Below, piece after piece: positions 30,192-41,546 of a stretch of DNA of 64,000 bases. Numbering within the stretch: position 1 is the first letter of the stretch; each line of letters starts with the position of its first letter. Origin of the DNA: an uncultured Alphaproteobacteria bacterium (lineage in GTDB: Bacteria; Pseudomonadota; Alphaproteobacteria; Sphingomonadales; Sphingomonadaceae). The DNA lies in the NCBI GenBank assembly GCA_903934325.1, contig CAIZNH010000010.1, positions 124,001 to 188,000 on the forward strand, in the 5' to 3' direction. A program made the translations under genes and the position numbers. Under the pieces are notes generated by a model. That model searched no databases, was not told where the DNA came from, and saw nothing but the letters and a program-made list of their open reading frames with translations.

Positions 30192-30581
30192 ATGACATCG
30201 ACAACTGCCCCCCGCATCCTGCTCGCCGAAGACGAAGAGGCGATGCGCACCTATCTGGAGCGCGCGCTGACCAATGCCGGTTACCGGGTGGACGCGGTCG
30301 ATCGCGGGACGGAGGCGATCCCGCTTCTCGAATCCGGCGACTTCGACCTGCTGCTCTCGGACATTGTCATGCCCGAGATGGACGGGATCGAGCTGGCCCA
30401 ACGCTGCGCGGAAATCTCGCCGCACACCAAGGTGATGTTCATCACCGGTTTTGCCGCCGTCAGCTTGCGCGCCAGCCGCGAACAGCCGGCGGCCAAGGTG
30501 TTGTCCAAGCCCTTCCACCTGCGCGATCTGGTGCTTGAGGTCGAACGCATGTTCGAGGACGCAGGCGAAGCGCGGGTCTAG
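30192..30581 (+). CDS. cpdR: Single-domain response regulator CpdR
   Basis: A 129-residue stand-alone receiver domain: acidic pocket DEE (residues 14-16), phosphoacceptor Asp57 in LLLSDIVMPEMDG, Thr in FITGFAA, and Lys in VLSKPF. In Caulobacter, unphosphorylated CpdR is an adaptor that sends substrates to ClpXP, and its phosphate comes from CckA through ChpT. CckA is encoded about 8 kb downstream here; ChpT is not in the window. The identification as CpdR rests on length and close match of the receiver sequence. Confidence 0.88.
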   Translation: MTSTTAPRILLAEDEEAMRTYLERALTNAGYRVDAVDRGTEAIPLLESGDFDLLLSDIVMPEMDGIELAQRCAEISPHTKVMFITGFAAVSLRASREQPAAKVLSKPFHLRDLVLEVERMFEDAGEARV

Positions 30582-30671
30582 TTTTCCGGGCTGTCCCGAA
30601 TCGCTTGCACCTTCGAAAGGGCTGCGATAAAGGGCCGCTCCGCGCTCGAAAGGGCGCTGATCCGATGGTGC

Positions 30672-30746
30672 GGGCGTATAGCTCAGTGGTAGAGCACTAT
30701 GTTGACATCGTAGGGGTCGCAAGTTCAATCCTTGCTACGCCCACCA
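30672..30746 (+). tRNA. tRNA-Val(GAC)
   Basis: A full cloverleaf is visible: acceptor GGGCGTA/TACGCCC, D arm GCTC-GAGC, anticodon stem CTATG/CGTAG with loop TTGACAT (anticodon GAC, valine), and T arm GCAAG-TTCAATC-CTTGC. The CCA end is encoded. It stands alone between cpdR and icd and is followed 15 bases later by a strong terminator. Confidence 0.97.
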
Positions 30747-30760
30747 TCGGCTTCCAAAGC

Positions 30761-30790
30761 AAAAAGCCCGCCACTCCGGCGGGCTTTTTT
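30761..30790 (+). terminator. Intrinsic terminator of tRNA-Val
   Basis: AAAAAGCCCGCC (30761-30772) pairs with GGCGGGCTTTTTT (30778-30790) around a short loop, giving a GC stem ending in six T. It is placed just after the tRNA. The flanking A run makes it bidirectional in principle, but no minus-strand gene lies to its right. Confidence 0.85.
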
Positions 30791-30993
30791 GTGCCCGCGA
30801 TCGGCGCGTCCGCAAAGTGCAACGGCTGTTGCGTTTCATTTGCAACCCGCGCGCTTGCAAGCCCGCCCTCCTCTGCTAAAGCCCGCGCGGGATCTTTGGG
30901 CCTTTGGACGGGCTCAGAACAGCTTCCTGTCGGACAATCATAGCCCTTCGCAGGCAACTGCGACGAGGGGGCAAGAAGGATAGGGCAACACGA

Positions 30994-32217
30994 ATGCAGA
31001 AAATCAAAGTCGCCAACCCGGTGGTCGAGCTCGATGGGGACGAGATGACCCGGATCATCTGGCAGTGGATCCGCGAAAGGCTGATCCTGCCCTACCTCGA
31101 CATTGATCTGCGCTATTACGATCTGTCGATCGAGAACCGCGATGCAACCGACGATCAGGTGACGATCGATTCCGCCAACGCCATCAAGGAACACGGCGTC
31201 GGCGTGAAGTGCGCCACGATCACCCCCGACGAACAGCGCGTCGAGGAATTCGGCCTCAAGAAGATGTGGAAGTCGCCCAACGGCACCATCCGCAACATCC
31301 TCGGCGGCGTGGTGTTTCGCGAACCGATCGTGATCGAAAACGTCCCCCGCCTCGTGCCGGGCTGGACCGACCCCATCGTCGTCGGCCGTCACGCCTTTGG
31401 TGACCAGTACAAGGCGACCGACACCTTGATCCCCGGCCCCGGCAAGCTGCGGCTGGTGTGGGACGGTGCCAACGGCGAGAAGATCGACCTCGACGTGTTC
31501 GACTTCCCAAGCGCCGGCGTCGCGATGGCGATGTACAACCTCGACGATTCGATCCGCGATTTCGCCCGCGCCAGCTTCAACTACGGCCTCAACCTTGGCT
31601 GGCCGGTCTATCTCAGCACCAAGAACACGATCATGAAGGCCTATGACGGGCGCTTCAAGGACCTGTTCCAGGAAGTCTTCGACAACGAAGGCTTTGCCGA
31701 GCAGTTCAAGGCCAAGGGCATGGTCTACGAGCACCGCCTGATCGACGACATGGTCGCCTCAGCGCTCAAGTGGTCGGGCAAGTTCGTCTGGGCGTGCAAG
31801 AACTACGACGGCGACGTGCAGTCGGACACCGTGGCGCAGGGCTTCGGCTCGCTCGGCCTGATGACCTCGGTGCTGCTCAGCCCCGACGGCAAGACCGTGG
31901 AGGCCGAAGCCGCCCACGGCACCGTCACCCGCCACTACCGCCAGCACCAGCAGGGCAAGGCGACTTCGACCAACCCGATCGCCTCGATCTTCGCCTGGAC
32001 CCGCGGCCTGATGTATCGCGGCAAGTTCGACAACACCCCCGAGGTGGTGAAGTTTGCCGAAACGCTCGAGCGCGTCTGCATCCAGACCGTCGAGAAGGGT
32101 TACATGACCAAGGACCTCGCGCTCCTGATCGGCCCGGGTCAGGCGTGGCAGACCACCGAGCAGTTCTTCGAGACCATCGTCGAAAACCTCGAGAAGGAAA
32201 TGTCGGCTGCGGCCTGA
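30994..32217 (+). CDS. icd: Isocitrate dehydrogenase (NADP)
   Basis: Oxidative decarboxylation of isocitrate to 2-oxoglutarate in the TCA cycle. The 407-residue protein begins [20 protein letters not shown] and matches the homodimeric, eukaryote-like NADP enzyme common in alphaproteobacteria, with the [18 protein letters not shown] substrate region and [11 protein letters not shown] near the end. ATG 30994 follows AAGAAGGA. The 247 bases before it hold only the tRNA terminator and short inverted repeats such as GCAACGGCTGTTGC; the promoter is presumably there. Confidence 0.97.
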   Translation: MQKIKVANPVVELDGDEMTRIIWQWIRERLILPYLDIDLRYYDLSIENRDATDDQVTIDSANAIKEHGVGVKCATITPDEQRVEEFGLKKMWKSPNGTIRNILGGVVFREPIVIENVPRLVPGWTDPIVVGRHAFGDQYKATDTLIPGPGKLRLVWDGANGEKIDLDVFDFPSAGVAMAMYNLDDSIRDFARASFNYGLNLGWPVYLSTKNTIMKAYDGRFKDLFQEVFDNEGFAEQFKAKGMVYEHRLIDDMVASALKWSGKFVWACKNYDGDVQSDTVAQGFGSLGLMTSVLLSPDGKTVEAEAAHGTVTRHYRQHQQGKATSTNPIASIFAWTRGLMYRGKFDNTPEVVKFAETLERVCIQTVEKGYMTKDLALLIGPGQAWQTTEQFFETIVENLEKEMSAAA

Positions 32218-32241
32218 TCGGCCCTTCCGCACAACTCTACG

Positions 32242-32275
32242 AAGCCGGGCGGTCAGTGGATCGCCCGGCTTTTTT
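32242..32275 (+). terminator. Intrinsic terminator of icd
   Basis: AAGCCGGGCG (32242-32251) pairs with CGCCCGGCTT (32262-32271) around a 10-base loop and is followed by TTTTATT. It lies 24 bases after the icd stop. Confidence 0.85.
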
Positions 32276-32320
32276 ATTGCGCTGCCCATGGGTGACAGCC
32301 CTGCCCGCCCGCGTTAAGCC

Positions 32321-34084
32321 TTGGCCGTGGCCGGCGAACTCACCCTCTCTCCCATCCTGTCCGATGCCCTGGTGATCCTTGGTGCGGCCGGGATCGTCAT
32401 CCCGGTCTTTGCGCGCTTCCGCATCACCCCGATCATCGGTTTCATCCTGATTGGCGTGGCTGTCGGGCCCTATGGCCTGGGCTCGCTGGTGAGGCGAATC
32501 CCATGGCTCGAACATATCACCATCACCAACCCCCAGGCGCTCACGCCTTTTGCCGATTTCGGCATTGTGCTGCTACTGTTCGCGATTGGACTGGAGCTGT
32601 CGTTCAACCGCCTGTGGGCGATGCGCAGACTGGTGTTCGGGCTCGGCGCGCTGGAACTCATCATCATCGGCTCCTCGATCGCCGCGGTCCTCGGGCTGAG
32701 CGGCATGCTCGGCTGGACCGCTGCGCTGGCGCTGGGCTTTGCGCTGGCCTTTTCCTCGACCGCGATCGTTCTGCCGATTTCAGGCACCCGCACGCCGGTT
32801 GGCCGTGCGGCGCTGTCGATGCTGCTGTTCGAGGACATCATGATCGTGCCGATCATCTTCATCCTCGGCGCGCTTGCCCCCAACGCGCAGAGTGAAGGCT
32901 GGGAAGGCCTGATCGACACCCTGTGGCAGGGCGGGCTGGTGATCGCGGTGCTGCTGGTAGTGGGTCGCTTTGCCCTGCCCCGCCTGTTCGCGCAGGCCGC
33001 GCGCACCAAGAACCCGGAGCTGTTCCTCGCCGCATCGCTGCTGGTGGTGATCGGCGCCAGCCTTGCAACATCGCTCGTCGGCCTCTCGCCCATCGTTGGC
33101 GCGCTGATCGCCGGACTGCTGATTGCCGAGACCGAATATCACACCGAGGTCGAGTTGATCATGGAACCCTTCAAGGGCCTCGCCCTCGGCGTGTTCCTGA
33201 TCACCGTGGGCATGAGCATCAATCTCGTCGAAATCGGCAGCCAGATCGGGGCGCTGGCCCTGGCGGTTGTCGGCGTGATCGTGTTCAAGGCGGTGGTGAC
33301 GAGCATCCTGCTCCGCCTCATGGGCGCGCGGCGCGGCACCGCGGCCGAGACCGGCGTGATGATGGCGAGCCCCTCGGAGACCACGCTGATCGTGCTCTCC
33401 GCTGCAACCGCGGCGCTGGTGATCGACACTGAGACCGCGCAGTTCTGGCAGACCGTCACCGCGATTGGCCTCACCATCACGCCATTGCTGGCGCGCCTGG
33501 GCCAGGTAATCGCGCGCAGGGTCGAACATGGCAGCACCCTCCCGCCCGAAGACGACAGCAGCGAGGCGCGCACCATCATCGTCGGCGGCGGTCGTGTCGG
33601 CCGGCTGGTGGCCGACATGATGCAGGCCCATGGCAAGCCCTATGTGATGATCGATTCGAACCCCGATCTGGTCACCACCGCCCGGCAGGACGGATACCGC
33701 GCGACCTTCGGCGATGCGGCGCGGCGCGACACGCTGACCCGCCTCGGGGTCGAGACCGCACCGGCCGTGGTGCTGACCATGGACGAGCCGGTGCTGGCCC
33801 AGCGGCTGGTCGGCAAGCTGCGCCGCGACTACTCTGATCTCCTGATCGTCGCCCGTGCGCGCGATACCGATCACGCCGCCGCACTCTACCGCGCGGGCGC
33901 AAGCCATGCCGTGCCCGAAACGCTCGAAAGCTCGCTGCAACTGTCCGAAGCAGTGCTGGTCGATATCGGGGTGGCGATGGGCCCGGTGATCGCCTCGATC
34001 CATGCCAAGCGCGACGAATATCGCGAGCAACTGGAACGTGAAGGGGGGCTTAGCGAGAAGCCGAAACTGCGGACGTCCAACTAG
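32321..34084 (+). CDS. CPA2-family cation:proton antiporter with RCK domain
   Basis: A 587-residue protein with an N-terminal Na/H-exchanger domain of about 12 helices (residues 15-385; conserved LLLFAIGLELSF, FSSTAIVLPI, LFEDIMIVP) and a cytoplasmic TrkA-N/RCK nucleotide-binding domain starting near residue 410 (TIIVGGGRVGRLVADMM). This is the KefB/KefC/YbaL layout, generally K+/H+ exchange. There is no KefF/G partner gene. The start is uncertain between TTG 32321 and GTG 32327, because neither has a clear ribosome site. Confidence 0.92.
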   Translation: MAVAGELTLSPILSDALVILGAAGIVIPVFARFRITPIIGFILIGVAVGPYGLGSLVRRIPWLEHITITNPQALTPFADFGIVLLLFAIGLELSFNRLWAMRRLVFGLGALELIIIGSSIAAVLGLSGMLGWTAALALGFALAFSSTAIVLPISGTRTPVGRAALSMLLFEDIMIVPIIFILGALAPNAQSEGWEGLIDTLWQGGLVIAVLLVVGRFALPRLFAQAARTKNPELFLAASLLVVIGASLATSLVGLSPIVGALIAGLLIAETEYHTEVELIMEPFKGLALGVFLITVGMSINLVEIGSQIGALALAVVGVIVFKAVVTSILLRLMGARRGTAAETGVMMASPSETTLIVLSAATAALVIDTETAQFWQTVTAIGLTITPLLARLGQVIARRVEHGSTLPPEDDSSEARTIIVGGGRVGRLVADMMQAHGKPYVMIDSNPDLVTTARQDGYRATFGDAARRDTLTRLGVETAPAVVLTMDEPVLAQRLVGKLRRDYSDLLIVARARDTDHAAALYRAGASHAVPETLESSLQLSEAVLVDIGVAMGPVIASIHAKRDEYREQLEREGGLSEKPKLRTSN

Positions 34085-34089
34085 GCGGA

Positions 34090-34845
34090 TCAGTCCGACA
34101 GTTTCCAGGTGTTGATCCAATAAAACGGGCGCGCGTCGGGCGGATTGGCCAAACGGAATGCAGAAAGGGCCGCAAGACATGTTTCGTAAGCCATCCGCGG
34201 CGTATTCGATGAATAGACCGGGCGGCAGGTTCCCACGCGGCCATCCGCATCGAAGGTCACCGAGACCACCACCCGTGCCTCGATTTCGTTGCGTAGCGCA
34301 TCACGGGGATATTCCATCGGCGTTGCGACAAGATCGGCCAGCTTGAGCCGCTGCTCCTCGGGCGGAACCGGATCGCTGCCAAAGCGGATGGCGATCATGT
34401 TCAGCGGAAAGCCGCGCTCGATGCGGAATGGCGATACCCCGGGCGGGGACTTCTGGCTGACGGAGCGGATCGCAAACTCATAGGTCGCCTGAGTGTAATC
34501 CAGCGCCAGCTGCGGGAATTGCCGGAAACGCCCTTCCTTTAGCGCGAGGGCACACAAGGCATTGCCCGCCTCGGTGACATTCGGCGATGCCTTAATCCGG
34601 CACGCGATCACACGTCCGGCACGATCGACCGTTACTTCGACCCCGAGCAGTTCGCGCCCCTTCTGGAAGTCTTTGAAGAAGGGCTGCAACACCGTGTCGA
34701 TGTTGCCAAGCTCAAGCGTCCCCGCTCCGGTCACGTCGAACAACGTCCCACCGAAGGTGAGGCCCGGCGGTTGTTGTGATGCAGCCGGTGCGCCGGCCAG
34801 CAGCGCCAGCGCCGCGAGGGCCGCACTGTCGCCACCAAGCCTCAC
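34090..34845 (-). CDS. Periplasmic protein with tandem TonB-C-like domains
   Basis: A 251-residue exported protein. After a signal peptide (about residues 1-23, AGAPAAS) two repeats of a TonB C-terminal-like fold are visible: [20 protein letters not shown]...[15 protein letters not shown] and [22 protein letters not shown]...[15 protein letters not shown]. Each has the beta-sheet/helix pattern with paired cysteines. TonB_C proteins of this kind, lacking the membrane helix and Pro-rich linker, do not energise receptors; the role is unknown. Its GTG start overlaps the alaS stop (GTGA), so it is translated from the alaS message. Confidence 0.75.
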   Translation of the reverse strand: MRLGGDSAALAALALLAGAPAASQQPPGLTFGGTLFDVTGAGTLELGNIDTVLQPFFKDFQKGRELLGVEVTVDRAGRVIACRIKASPNVTEAGNALCALALKEGRFRQFPQLALDYTQATYEFAIRSVSQKSPPGVSPFRIERGFPLNMIAIRFGSDPVPPEEQRLKLADLVATPMEYPRDALRNEIEARVVVSVTFDADGRVGTCRPVYSSNTPRMAYETCLAALSAFRLANPPDARPFYWINTWKLSD

Positions 34846-37499
34846 GCGGAGAGCAACGCCTTCGCTGCCGCCAATGCGTCTGCCGCCTTGTCGCCATCGG
34901 GGCCGCCGCCCTGCGCCATGTCGGCCCGGCCGCCGCCGCCCTTGCCGCCCAGCGCCTCGACACCCGCGCGCACGAGATCGACCGCGCTGAAGCGCGCGGT
35001 GAGATCGTCGGTCACCGCAGCCGCGATGCTCGCCTTGCCGTCATTGACCGCAATCAGCACCGCCACGCCCGATCCCATCCGCTGTTTGGCGGCATCGAGC
35101 AGCGGGCGCAGTTCCTTGGGGTCGAGCCCGTCGACCACCTGGCCGGAAAAGGTCACGCCAGCGACATTTTCGTCCGCCGTGGCCGCAGCTCCGGCCGAAC
35201 CCCCGCCGCCCAGCGCCAGCGCCTTCTTGGCTTCAGCCAGCTCCTTTTCGAGCCGCTTGCGTTCTTCCATCAGCGCGGCGAGGCGCGCGGGCACTTCATC
35301 CGGCGTCGCGCGGATCACGCCCGCAGCAGCCTTGAGCGCGTCCTCGCGTGCGACCAGCCACTGGCGCGCGCCCTCGCCCGTCAGCGCTTCGATCCGGCGC
35401 ACGCCCGAGGAGACGGCGCTTTCCGAGACGATGCGGAACAGGCCGATATCGCCGGTGGCGCGCACATGGGTGCCGCCGCACAGTTCGACCGAATAGTTGC
35501 GCCCTTCGCGCCCTGCACGGCCCATCGAGAGCACGCGGACTTCATCGCCATACTTCTCGCCGAAGAGCGCCAGCGCGCCTGCCGCGACGGCATCGTCCGG
35601 GGTCATCAAGCGGGTGCCGACCGCTTCGTTGGCGCGAATTTCCGCGTTCACTTCGACCTCGATCGCCGCGACGTCATCGGGCGTCAAAGCGACCGGGTGC
35701 GAGAAGTCGAAGCGCAGCTTGTCTTCGGCGACGAGACTTCCCTTCTGCGTGACGTGGCCGCCGAGTCTATTGCGCAGCGCGGCGTGGACGAGGTGGGTGG
35801 CCGAGTGGTTGGCCCGGATGCGGTCGCGCCGCTCGACATCGACCTTGAGCTCGACCGTGTCGCCCACCGCGATTTCGCCCGCCTCGATCCGCACCTGATG
35901 GGCGTGAAGACGGCCAAGCGGCTTGGCGGTTTCGGTGACACTGGCCTTGAAGCCGGCAAGGCTGGCCATGTGGCCGGCATCGCCGGTCTGGCCGCCGCTT
36001 TCGCCGTAGAAGGGGGTCTGGTTGGTGAGAATCACCACGAGGTCGCCGACTGCGGCGTTCTGGACTTCGGCCCCGCCCTTGACGATCGCGACCACCCGGC
36101 CCTCGCCGCTGGTGGAGGCATAGCCGGTGAACTCGGTCGCCCCTTCGCGCTCGGCAATGTCGAACCAGACTTCGCCCGATGCTGCCTCGCCCGAGCCCTT
36201 CCACGCGGCGCGCGCGGCGGCCTTCTGGCGGGCCATGGCGGCGTCGAACCCGGGCTTGTCCACTCCGATTCCGCGGGCGCGCAGCGCGTCCTCGGTCAGG
36301 TCATAGGGGAAGCCGTAAGTGTCGTAGAGGCGGAAGGCGATCTCGCCGTCGAGCTCGCCGCCGCTGGCCATGTCGCCGGTGGCTTCGTCGAGAAGCTTCA
36401 GGCCCTTGTCGAGCGTGCGGCGGAACTGGGTTTCCTCGCGCTCGAGCACCTCCTCGATCAGCGCCTGACCGCGGGTGAGCTCGGGATAGGCGGCGCCCAT
36501 TTCGGTGACGAGCGCGGGCACGAGGCGGTGCATCAGCGGCTCGGCTGCGCCCAAAAGGTGGGCGTGGCGCATCGCGCGGCGCATGATCCGGCGCAGCACG
36601 TAGCCCCGGCCTTCGTTGGAGGGCAGCACCCCGTCGGCCATGAGGAAGCTGGTGGAGCGCAGGTGGTCGACAATCACCCGGTGGCTCGCCGCGTTTTCGC
36701 CCTGGGCGGCAACGCTGGTGAGGCCTTCCGAGGCCGCGATCAGCGCCTTGAAGGTGTCCGTGTCGTAGTTGTCATGCACGCCCTGAAGCACTGCAGCGAC
36801 ACGCTCGATCCCCATGCCGGTATCAATCGACGGCTTGGGCAAGTCGATGCGCGCGCCACCGGCCTGCTGCTCGTATTGCATGAACACGAGGTTCCATATC
36901 TCGACGAAGCGGTCACCATCCTCGTCCGGACTGCCCGGAGGGCCTCCGAAGATGTGATCGCCGTGATCGTAGAAGATTTCCGAACACGGTCCACAAGGCC
37001 CGGTGTCGCCCATCGACCAGAAGTTGTCATTGGTGCTGATGCGGATGATGCGCTCTTCGGGCAGGCCGGCAATGCGCTTCCACAGGGAGGCTGCTTCATC
37101 GTCGGTGTGGTACACCGTGACCGTGAGGCGATCCTTGGGCAGACCCCATTCGCCGGTCAGCAAGGTCCAGGCATGCTCGATCGCCTGCTCCTTGAAGTAA
37201 TCCCCGAAAGAGAAGTTGCCGAGCATCTCGAAAAAGGTGTGGTGCCGGGCGGTGTAGCCGACATTGTCGAGATCATTGTGCTTGCCCCCGGCGCGCACGC
37301 ATTTCTGCGAGGACGCAGCACGCGGCGCAGGCGGGGTCTCCAGCCCGGTAAAGACGTTCTTGAACGGCACCATGCCCGCATTGACGAACATCAGCGTCGG
37401 ATCGTTATAGGGAACGAGCGGCGCGCTGGGCGTGACGGCGTGACCGGCCTTGCCGAAATAGTCGAGGAAGGACCGGCGGATTTCGTTGGTTGAGCTCAT
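34842..37499 (-). CDS. alaS: Alanyl-tRNA synthetase
   Basis: Charges tRNA-Ala. The 885-residue class II enzyme starts [15 protein letters not shown] and has the N-terminal catalytic part (motif around [12 protein letters not shown] and [12 protein letters not shown]), the tRNA-recognition region, the editing domain with zinc ligands [12 protein letters not shown] and [10 protein letters not shown], a coiled coil near residue 730 and the C-terminal DHHA1-like domain. The in-frame ATG at 37517 gives six extra residues without family support. It overlaps the tandem TonB-C-like gene by 4 bases. Confidence 0.98.
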   Translation of the reverse strand: MSSTNEIRRSFLDYFGKAGHAVTPSAPLVPYNDPTLMFVNAGMVPFKNVFTGLETPPAPRAASSQKCVRAGGKHNDLDNVGYTARHHTFFEMLGNFSFGDYFKEQAIEHAWTLLTGEWGLPKDRLTVTVYHTDDEAASLWKRIAGLPEERIIRISTNDNFWSMGDTGPCGPCSEIFYDHGDHIFGGPPGSPDEDGDRFVEIWNLVFMQYEQQAGGARIDLPKPSIDTGMGIERVAAVLQGVHDNYDTDTFKALIAASEGLTSVAAQGENAASHRVIVDHLRSTSFLMADGVLPSNEGRGYVLRRIMRRAMRHAHLLGAAEPLMHRLVPALVTEMGAAYPELTRGQALIEEVLEREETQFRRTLDKGLKLLDEATGDMASGGELDGEIAFRLYDTYGFPYDLTEDALRARGIGVDKPGFDAAMARQKAAARAAWKGSGEAASGEVWFDIAEREGATEFTGYASTSGEGRVVAIVKGGAEVQNAAVGDLVVILTNQTPFYGESGGQTGDAGHMASLAGFKASVTETAKPLGRLHAHQVRIEAGEIAVGDTVELKVDVERRDRIRANHSATHLVHAALRNRLGGHVTQKGSLVAEDKLRFDFSHPVALTPDDVAAIEVEVNAEIRANEAVGTRLMTPDDAVAAGALALFGEKYGDEVRVLSMGRAGREGRNYSVELCGGTHVRATGDIGLFRIVSESAVSSGVRRIEALTGEGARQWLVAREDALKAAAGVIRATPDEVPARLAALMEERKRLEKELAEAKKALALGGGGSAGAAATADENVAGVTFSGQVVDGLDPKELRPLLDAAKQRMGSGVAVLIAVNDGKASIAAAVTDDLTARFSAVDLVRAGVEALGGKGGGGRADMAQGGGPDGDKAADALAAAKALLSA

Positions 37500-37641
37500 G
37501 GCGGTGCAGTTAGGCAATGCACGGCTCTAAGGCAATGGACCGCGCAATCGCCACGCTTCACCGCAGCTCTGAAGTGTGGCCTGCGATCCACAATTCCGCC
37601 CCTCGCTCAGTACCCGCTTCCCCCCGGAAGCCCCGCAAACG

Positions 37642-37686
37642 AAAAGCCGGCACGAGCCCTGAGGAAAGGTCTCGCACCGGCTTTCC
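37642..37686 (-). terminator. Intrinsic terminator of recA
   Basis: Read on the minus strand the arms AAAGCCGGTGCGAG and CTCGTGCCGGCTTT pair fully if two G.U wobbles are allowed; on the plus strand these would be mismatches, which fixes the orientation. A TTTT-C-GTTT run follows. It lies 65 bases after the recA stop, between recA and alaS. Confidence 0.85.
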
Positions 37687-37750
37687 GGTTTTCCGGGCGC
37701 CCTTGGACAGGCGGAGAGCTGGACAGTCCCCGCGCACGCCCGCTTGGGGA

Positions 37751-38815
<1,065 letters not shown>

Positions 38816-38899
38816 CGCACGCGCTCCTTCGCTTGCCTAGTGGCGATCACCAGTTTTCGACGACCGCCTTGAGCAGCTTGTATCGCATTTGTTCTCATG

Positions 38900-38914
38900 G
38901 AACAAGTAGGGAAC
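38900..38914 (-). promoter_or_regulatory. LexA (SOS) operator of recA
   Basis: On the minus strand GTTCCCTACTTGTTC, an exact GTTC-N7-GTTC alphaproteobacterial SOS box, ends 85 bases before the recA start. Directly beside it GTTCTCATGGAAC (38891-38903) forms an overlapping inverted half-site arrangement. The match to the uvrD box in this window (14 of 15 bases) supports both. Confidence 0.85.
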
Positions 38915-38976
38915 GAAAAACATTTCCTACCGCGCCAGCGCCGGTGCCGGGTGGCCTATTTCGCGCCCGATTCCGC

Positions 38977-41484
38977 CTAACCCGCCTCGGCACGCGCCTG
39001 GCGCAGCACCGCGCCCACCTTGTCGCCGATCGCTGCCACGCTGAACGGCTTGGGGATGAAGTGCATGTCGGGGATGTCGATGTCGCGGCGCAGCTGTTCC
39101 TCGGCATAGCCCGACATGAACAGAACCGGCATCTTCGGCAGCTTGGCTCTGATCGCGCGCACCATGGCGGGGCCGTCCATGCCCGGCATCACCACATCGC
39201 TCACCACGATATCGAAGGCAGCACCGGGCTCGGCAATTGCAGCCAGTCCCTCTTCCCCGCCCGAGCAGGCCTTCACCTCATAGCCCGCCCGTGCGAGCGC
39301 GCGCTCCGCAACCGCGCGCACCATGTCCTCGTCCTCAACCAGCAGCACCTTGCCGCCTGCCGACCATTCGGAGGATACCAGCGGCGCCTTCGTCTCGCGC
39401 TTCTTGGGCACTTCGCCGCGGTGCACCGGCAGGTAGACCGTGAAACGCGCGCCGGTCGGATGGCCCTGCTTGTCCAGAACATTGTCGGCAAAGATGAAGC
39501 CGCCCGATTGCTTCACGATCCCGTAGGCGGTGGACAGGCCGAGACCGGTGCCCTTGCCCTGCTCCTTGGTGGTGAAGAACGGCTCGAACAGCTTGGGCAG
39601 CACATGGGGCGGGATGCCGCCGCCCGTATCCTGCACGATCAACACGGTATAGTCGGCGGCCGGCAGCACCTCCGAGCCGAGCTGCACCACTTCGGTCGCG
39701 TGCAAATGGCGGGTGTAGAGCGAGATCCGCCCCGTCCCCGGCCCGCGCGACTGGATCGCGTCGCGGGCGTTGACCGCAAGGTTCATGATCACCTGTTCCA
39801 ACTGCTGCGGATCGGCGCGCACCGGGCCCAGATTGCGATCATGCTGGACGTAAAAGGTGATCTTCTCGCCGAGCAGCCGCTTGATCAGCGGGCTCACCTC
39901 GCTCACCACATCGGGCAGCTGGATCACCTCAGGCCGCAAGGTCTGCTGGCGCGAGAAGGCGAGCAGCTGGCGGGTGAGCGCGGCGGCGCGGTTGGAATTG
40001 GCGCGGATCTGCTGGATATCGTCATAGTCGCTGTCGCCCGGAATATGGCGCAGCAGCATCAGATCGCATGTGCCGATGATCGCGGTCAGCACATTGTTGA
40101 AGTCATGCGCGACCCCGCCTGCAAGCTGGCCCACGGCCTGCATCTTGGTCGCCTGGGCAACCTGACGGCGCAGCTGGTTCTCCTGGCTCGAATCGGCCAG
40201 ACTGAGCAGCACCGCTGCCTCACCTAGCCCGCGCACCCCGGCAAGGCCGAGCGAGACCGGCTCTTCCGGACTGTTCACCAGCCGCACCGCGACATCGCCG
40301 CTGGTCGAAGGCCCGCGCCCGTGGCGGCGCACCGCGTCGGACAGCGCGGCCTTGTCCTCGCGCGTAACCAGATCGGTCGGGAAGGCCGGCAGCCCCCGCC
40401 CCTCGCGGTCCACGGCTCTGAGGAAGGCCTCGTTGCCGAACAGGAAGCGCCCGTCGCGATCGGTCATGGCAAGGCCCAATGGCAATTGCCCGAGCAGCGC
40501 ATCGAGCTGCGCCACACCGGCCTGCGAGGTGCCGTCCCAGCCCGAACCAATGCCCACGCCGCTGTCGATCAGCAGCATCAGCGAAGTCGCCTCGTCCGGC
40601 CCGGCGGGCTGAGCCTGCGTCGCGGGATCAGTGAGTGGAATATCGACGAGGGTCTGCGGCGTTCCGCCCCGCCCTTCGCGGGCGAAGAATATCCGGTCGC
40701 GCTCGTCTGTGCGCAGGAAGCTGACGAAATCCTGCCCGACCAGCGTTGCCCGCTCGTCTCCCGAGGCGCGCTCGGCAAATCCGGCGCTGACTGCACGGAT
40801 CACGCCGTCTGCCGTGGTGATCGCGGTCTCGATCCCGGCGCGGCTCAGCATCTTGCCGAAGGGCCCCGACAGATCGAGCGCACCGAGGCTCACGCCGCTG
40901 GCCCGCGTGATCGGTCGCAGGCGCCAGACCAGATGATCATCCCCTCGCCCTGCGCGGCGGGCAGAGACCTGCCATTCCGTCTCGCCCTCGCCATCCGACA
41001 GGCTGTCGATCGCTGCCGCTCCGTCGCGCCACGCGTCACGGGCAAGCCGCGTCAGCGCTTCGAGCGCCCCGCGCGCGAAGGGCAGCGCTGGTGGCGCAGC
41101 GGTGGTGCCGAAGGTCTCGATGAAGGCACTATTGGCGCAGACAAGGCGGTTGGCGCGGTCGGTGATCGCCACCGCCTCGCCCGCCTGCTCGATCGCGGCA
41201 ACAGTGACGGTCCAGTCGGGAGAAGTCTGCTGGTCCTGCGCGGGCGCAGTGCGCATCCGGTCGATCATCAACCCCGCGAGGAACAGCAGACCGACACCCA
41301 GAAGAAAAACCAGTGCAACAAGCCAGCTCGATGTCGCCAAAAACAGCACCAGCGCGCTCGCCAGCAGAGCGCCCGCAAGGCCGCCCGCCAGCGAAACCGG
41401 AGGGAGCGACACCCCGGCACCCGTCGGCGACGGCGTACCGGCATCACTCTCGCGTTTGGCAATAGGGCGTTTGAGCTCGGACAA
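38977..41484 (-). CDS. cckA: Hybrid histidine kinase CckA
   Basis: An 835-residue membrane sensor. Two membrane helices occur near residues 30-75, then PAS-like domains, the kinase core with phospho-His460 in GGVAHDFNNVLTAI, the N box NLAVNARDAI, G boxes DTGGGIPP and GTGLGLST, and a C-terminal receiver with Asp763 in VVSDVVMPGMDG. In Caulobacter CckA passes phosphate through ChpT to CtrA and CpdR, and it controls cell-cycle and flagellar genes. A cpdR gene is in this window. The start is TTG 41484, as there is no in-frame ATG before the first helix. Confidence 0.93.
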   Translation of the reverse strand: MSELKRPIAKRESDAGTPSPTGAGVSLPPVSLAGGLAGALLASALVLFLATSSWLVALVFLLGVGLLFLAGLMIDRMRTAPAQDQQTSPDWTVTVAAIEQAGEAVAITDRANRLVCANSAFIETFGTTAAPPALPFARGALEALTRLARDAWRDGAAAIDSLSDGEGETEWQVSARRAGRGDDHLVWRLRPITRASGVSLGALDLSGPFGKMLSRAGIETAITTADGVIRAVSAGFAERASGDERATLVGQDFVSFLRTDERDRIFFAREGRGGTPQTLVDIPLTDPATQAQPAGPDEATSLMLLIDSGVGIGSGWDGTSQAGVAQLDALLGQLPLGLAMTDRDGRFLFGNEAFLRAVDREGRGLPAFPTDLVTREDKAALSDAVRRHGRGPSTSGDVAVRLVNSPEEPVSLGLAGVRGLGEAAVLLSLADSSQENQLRRQVAQATKMQAVGQLAGGVAHDFNNVLTAIIGTCDLMLLRHIPGDSDYDDIQQIRANSNRAAALTRQLLAFSRQQTLRPEVIQLPDVVSEVSPLIKRLLGEKITFYVQHDRNLGPVRADPQQLEQVIMNLAVNARDAIQSRGPGTGRISLYTRHLHATEVVQLGSEVLPAADYTVLIVQDTGGGIPPHVLPKLFEPFFTTKEQGKGTGLGLSTAYGIVKQSGGFIFADNVLDKQGHPTGARFTVYLPVHRGEVPKKRETKAPLVSSEWSAGGKVLLVEDEDMVRAVAERALARAGYEVKACSGGEEGLAAIAEPGAAFDIVVSDVVMPGMDGPAMVRAIRAKLPKMPVLFMSGYAEEQLRRDIDIPDMHFIPKPFSVAAIGDKVGAVLRQARAEAG

Positions 41485-41546
41485 GCGCTAATGTTCCCGT
41501 GGCTGGATCGGGGCCGGATTCAATCACGCTCCGGCCGGCAGCGTTC

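Noticed and set aside
34776-37493. 905-residue plus-strand frame opposite alaS
   Set aside because: It is an exact antisense of alaS with a His/Gly/Val/Asp-rich composition typical of GC-rich shadow frames; no motif is recognisable.
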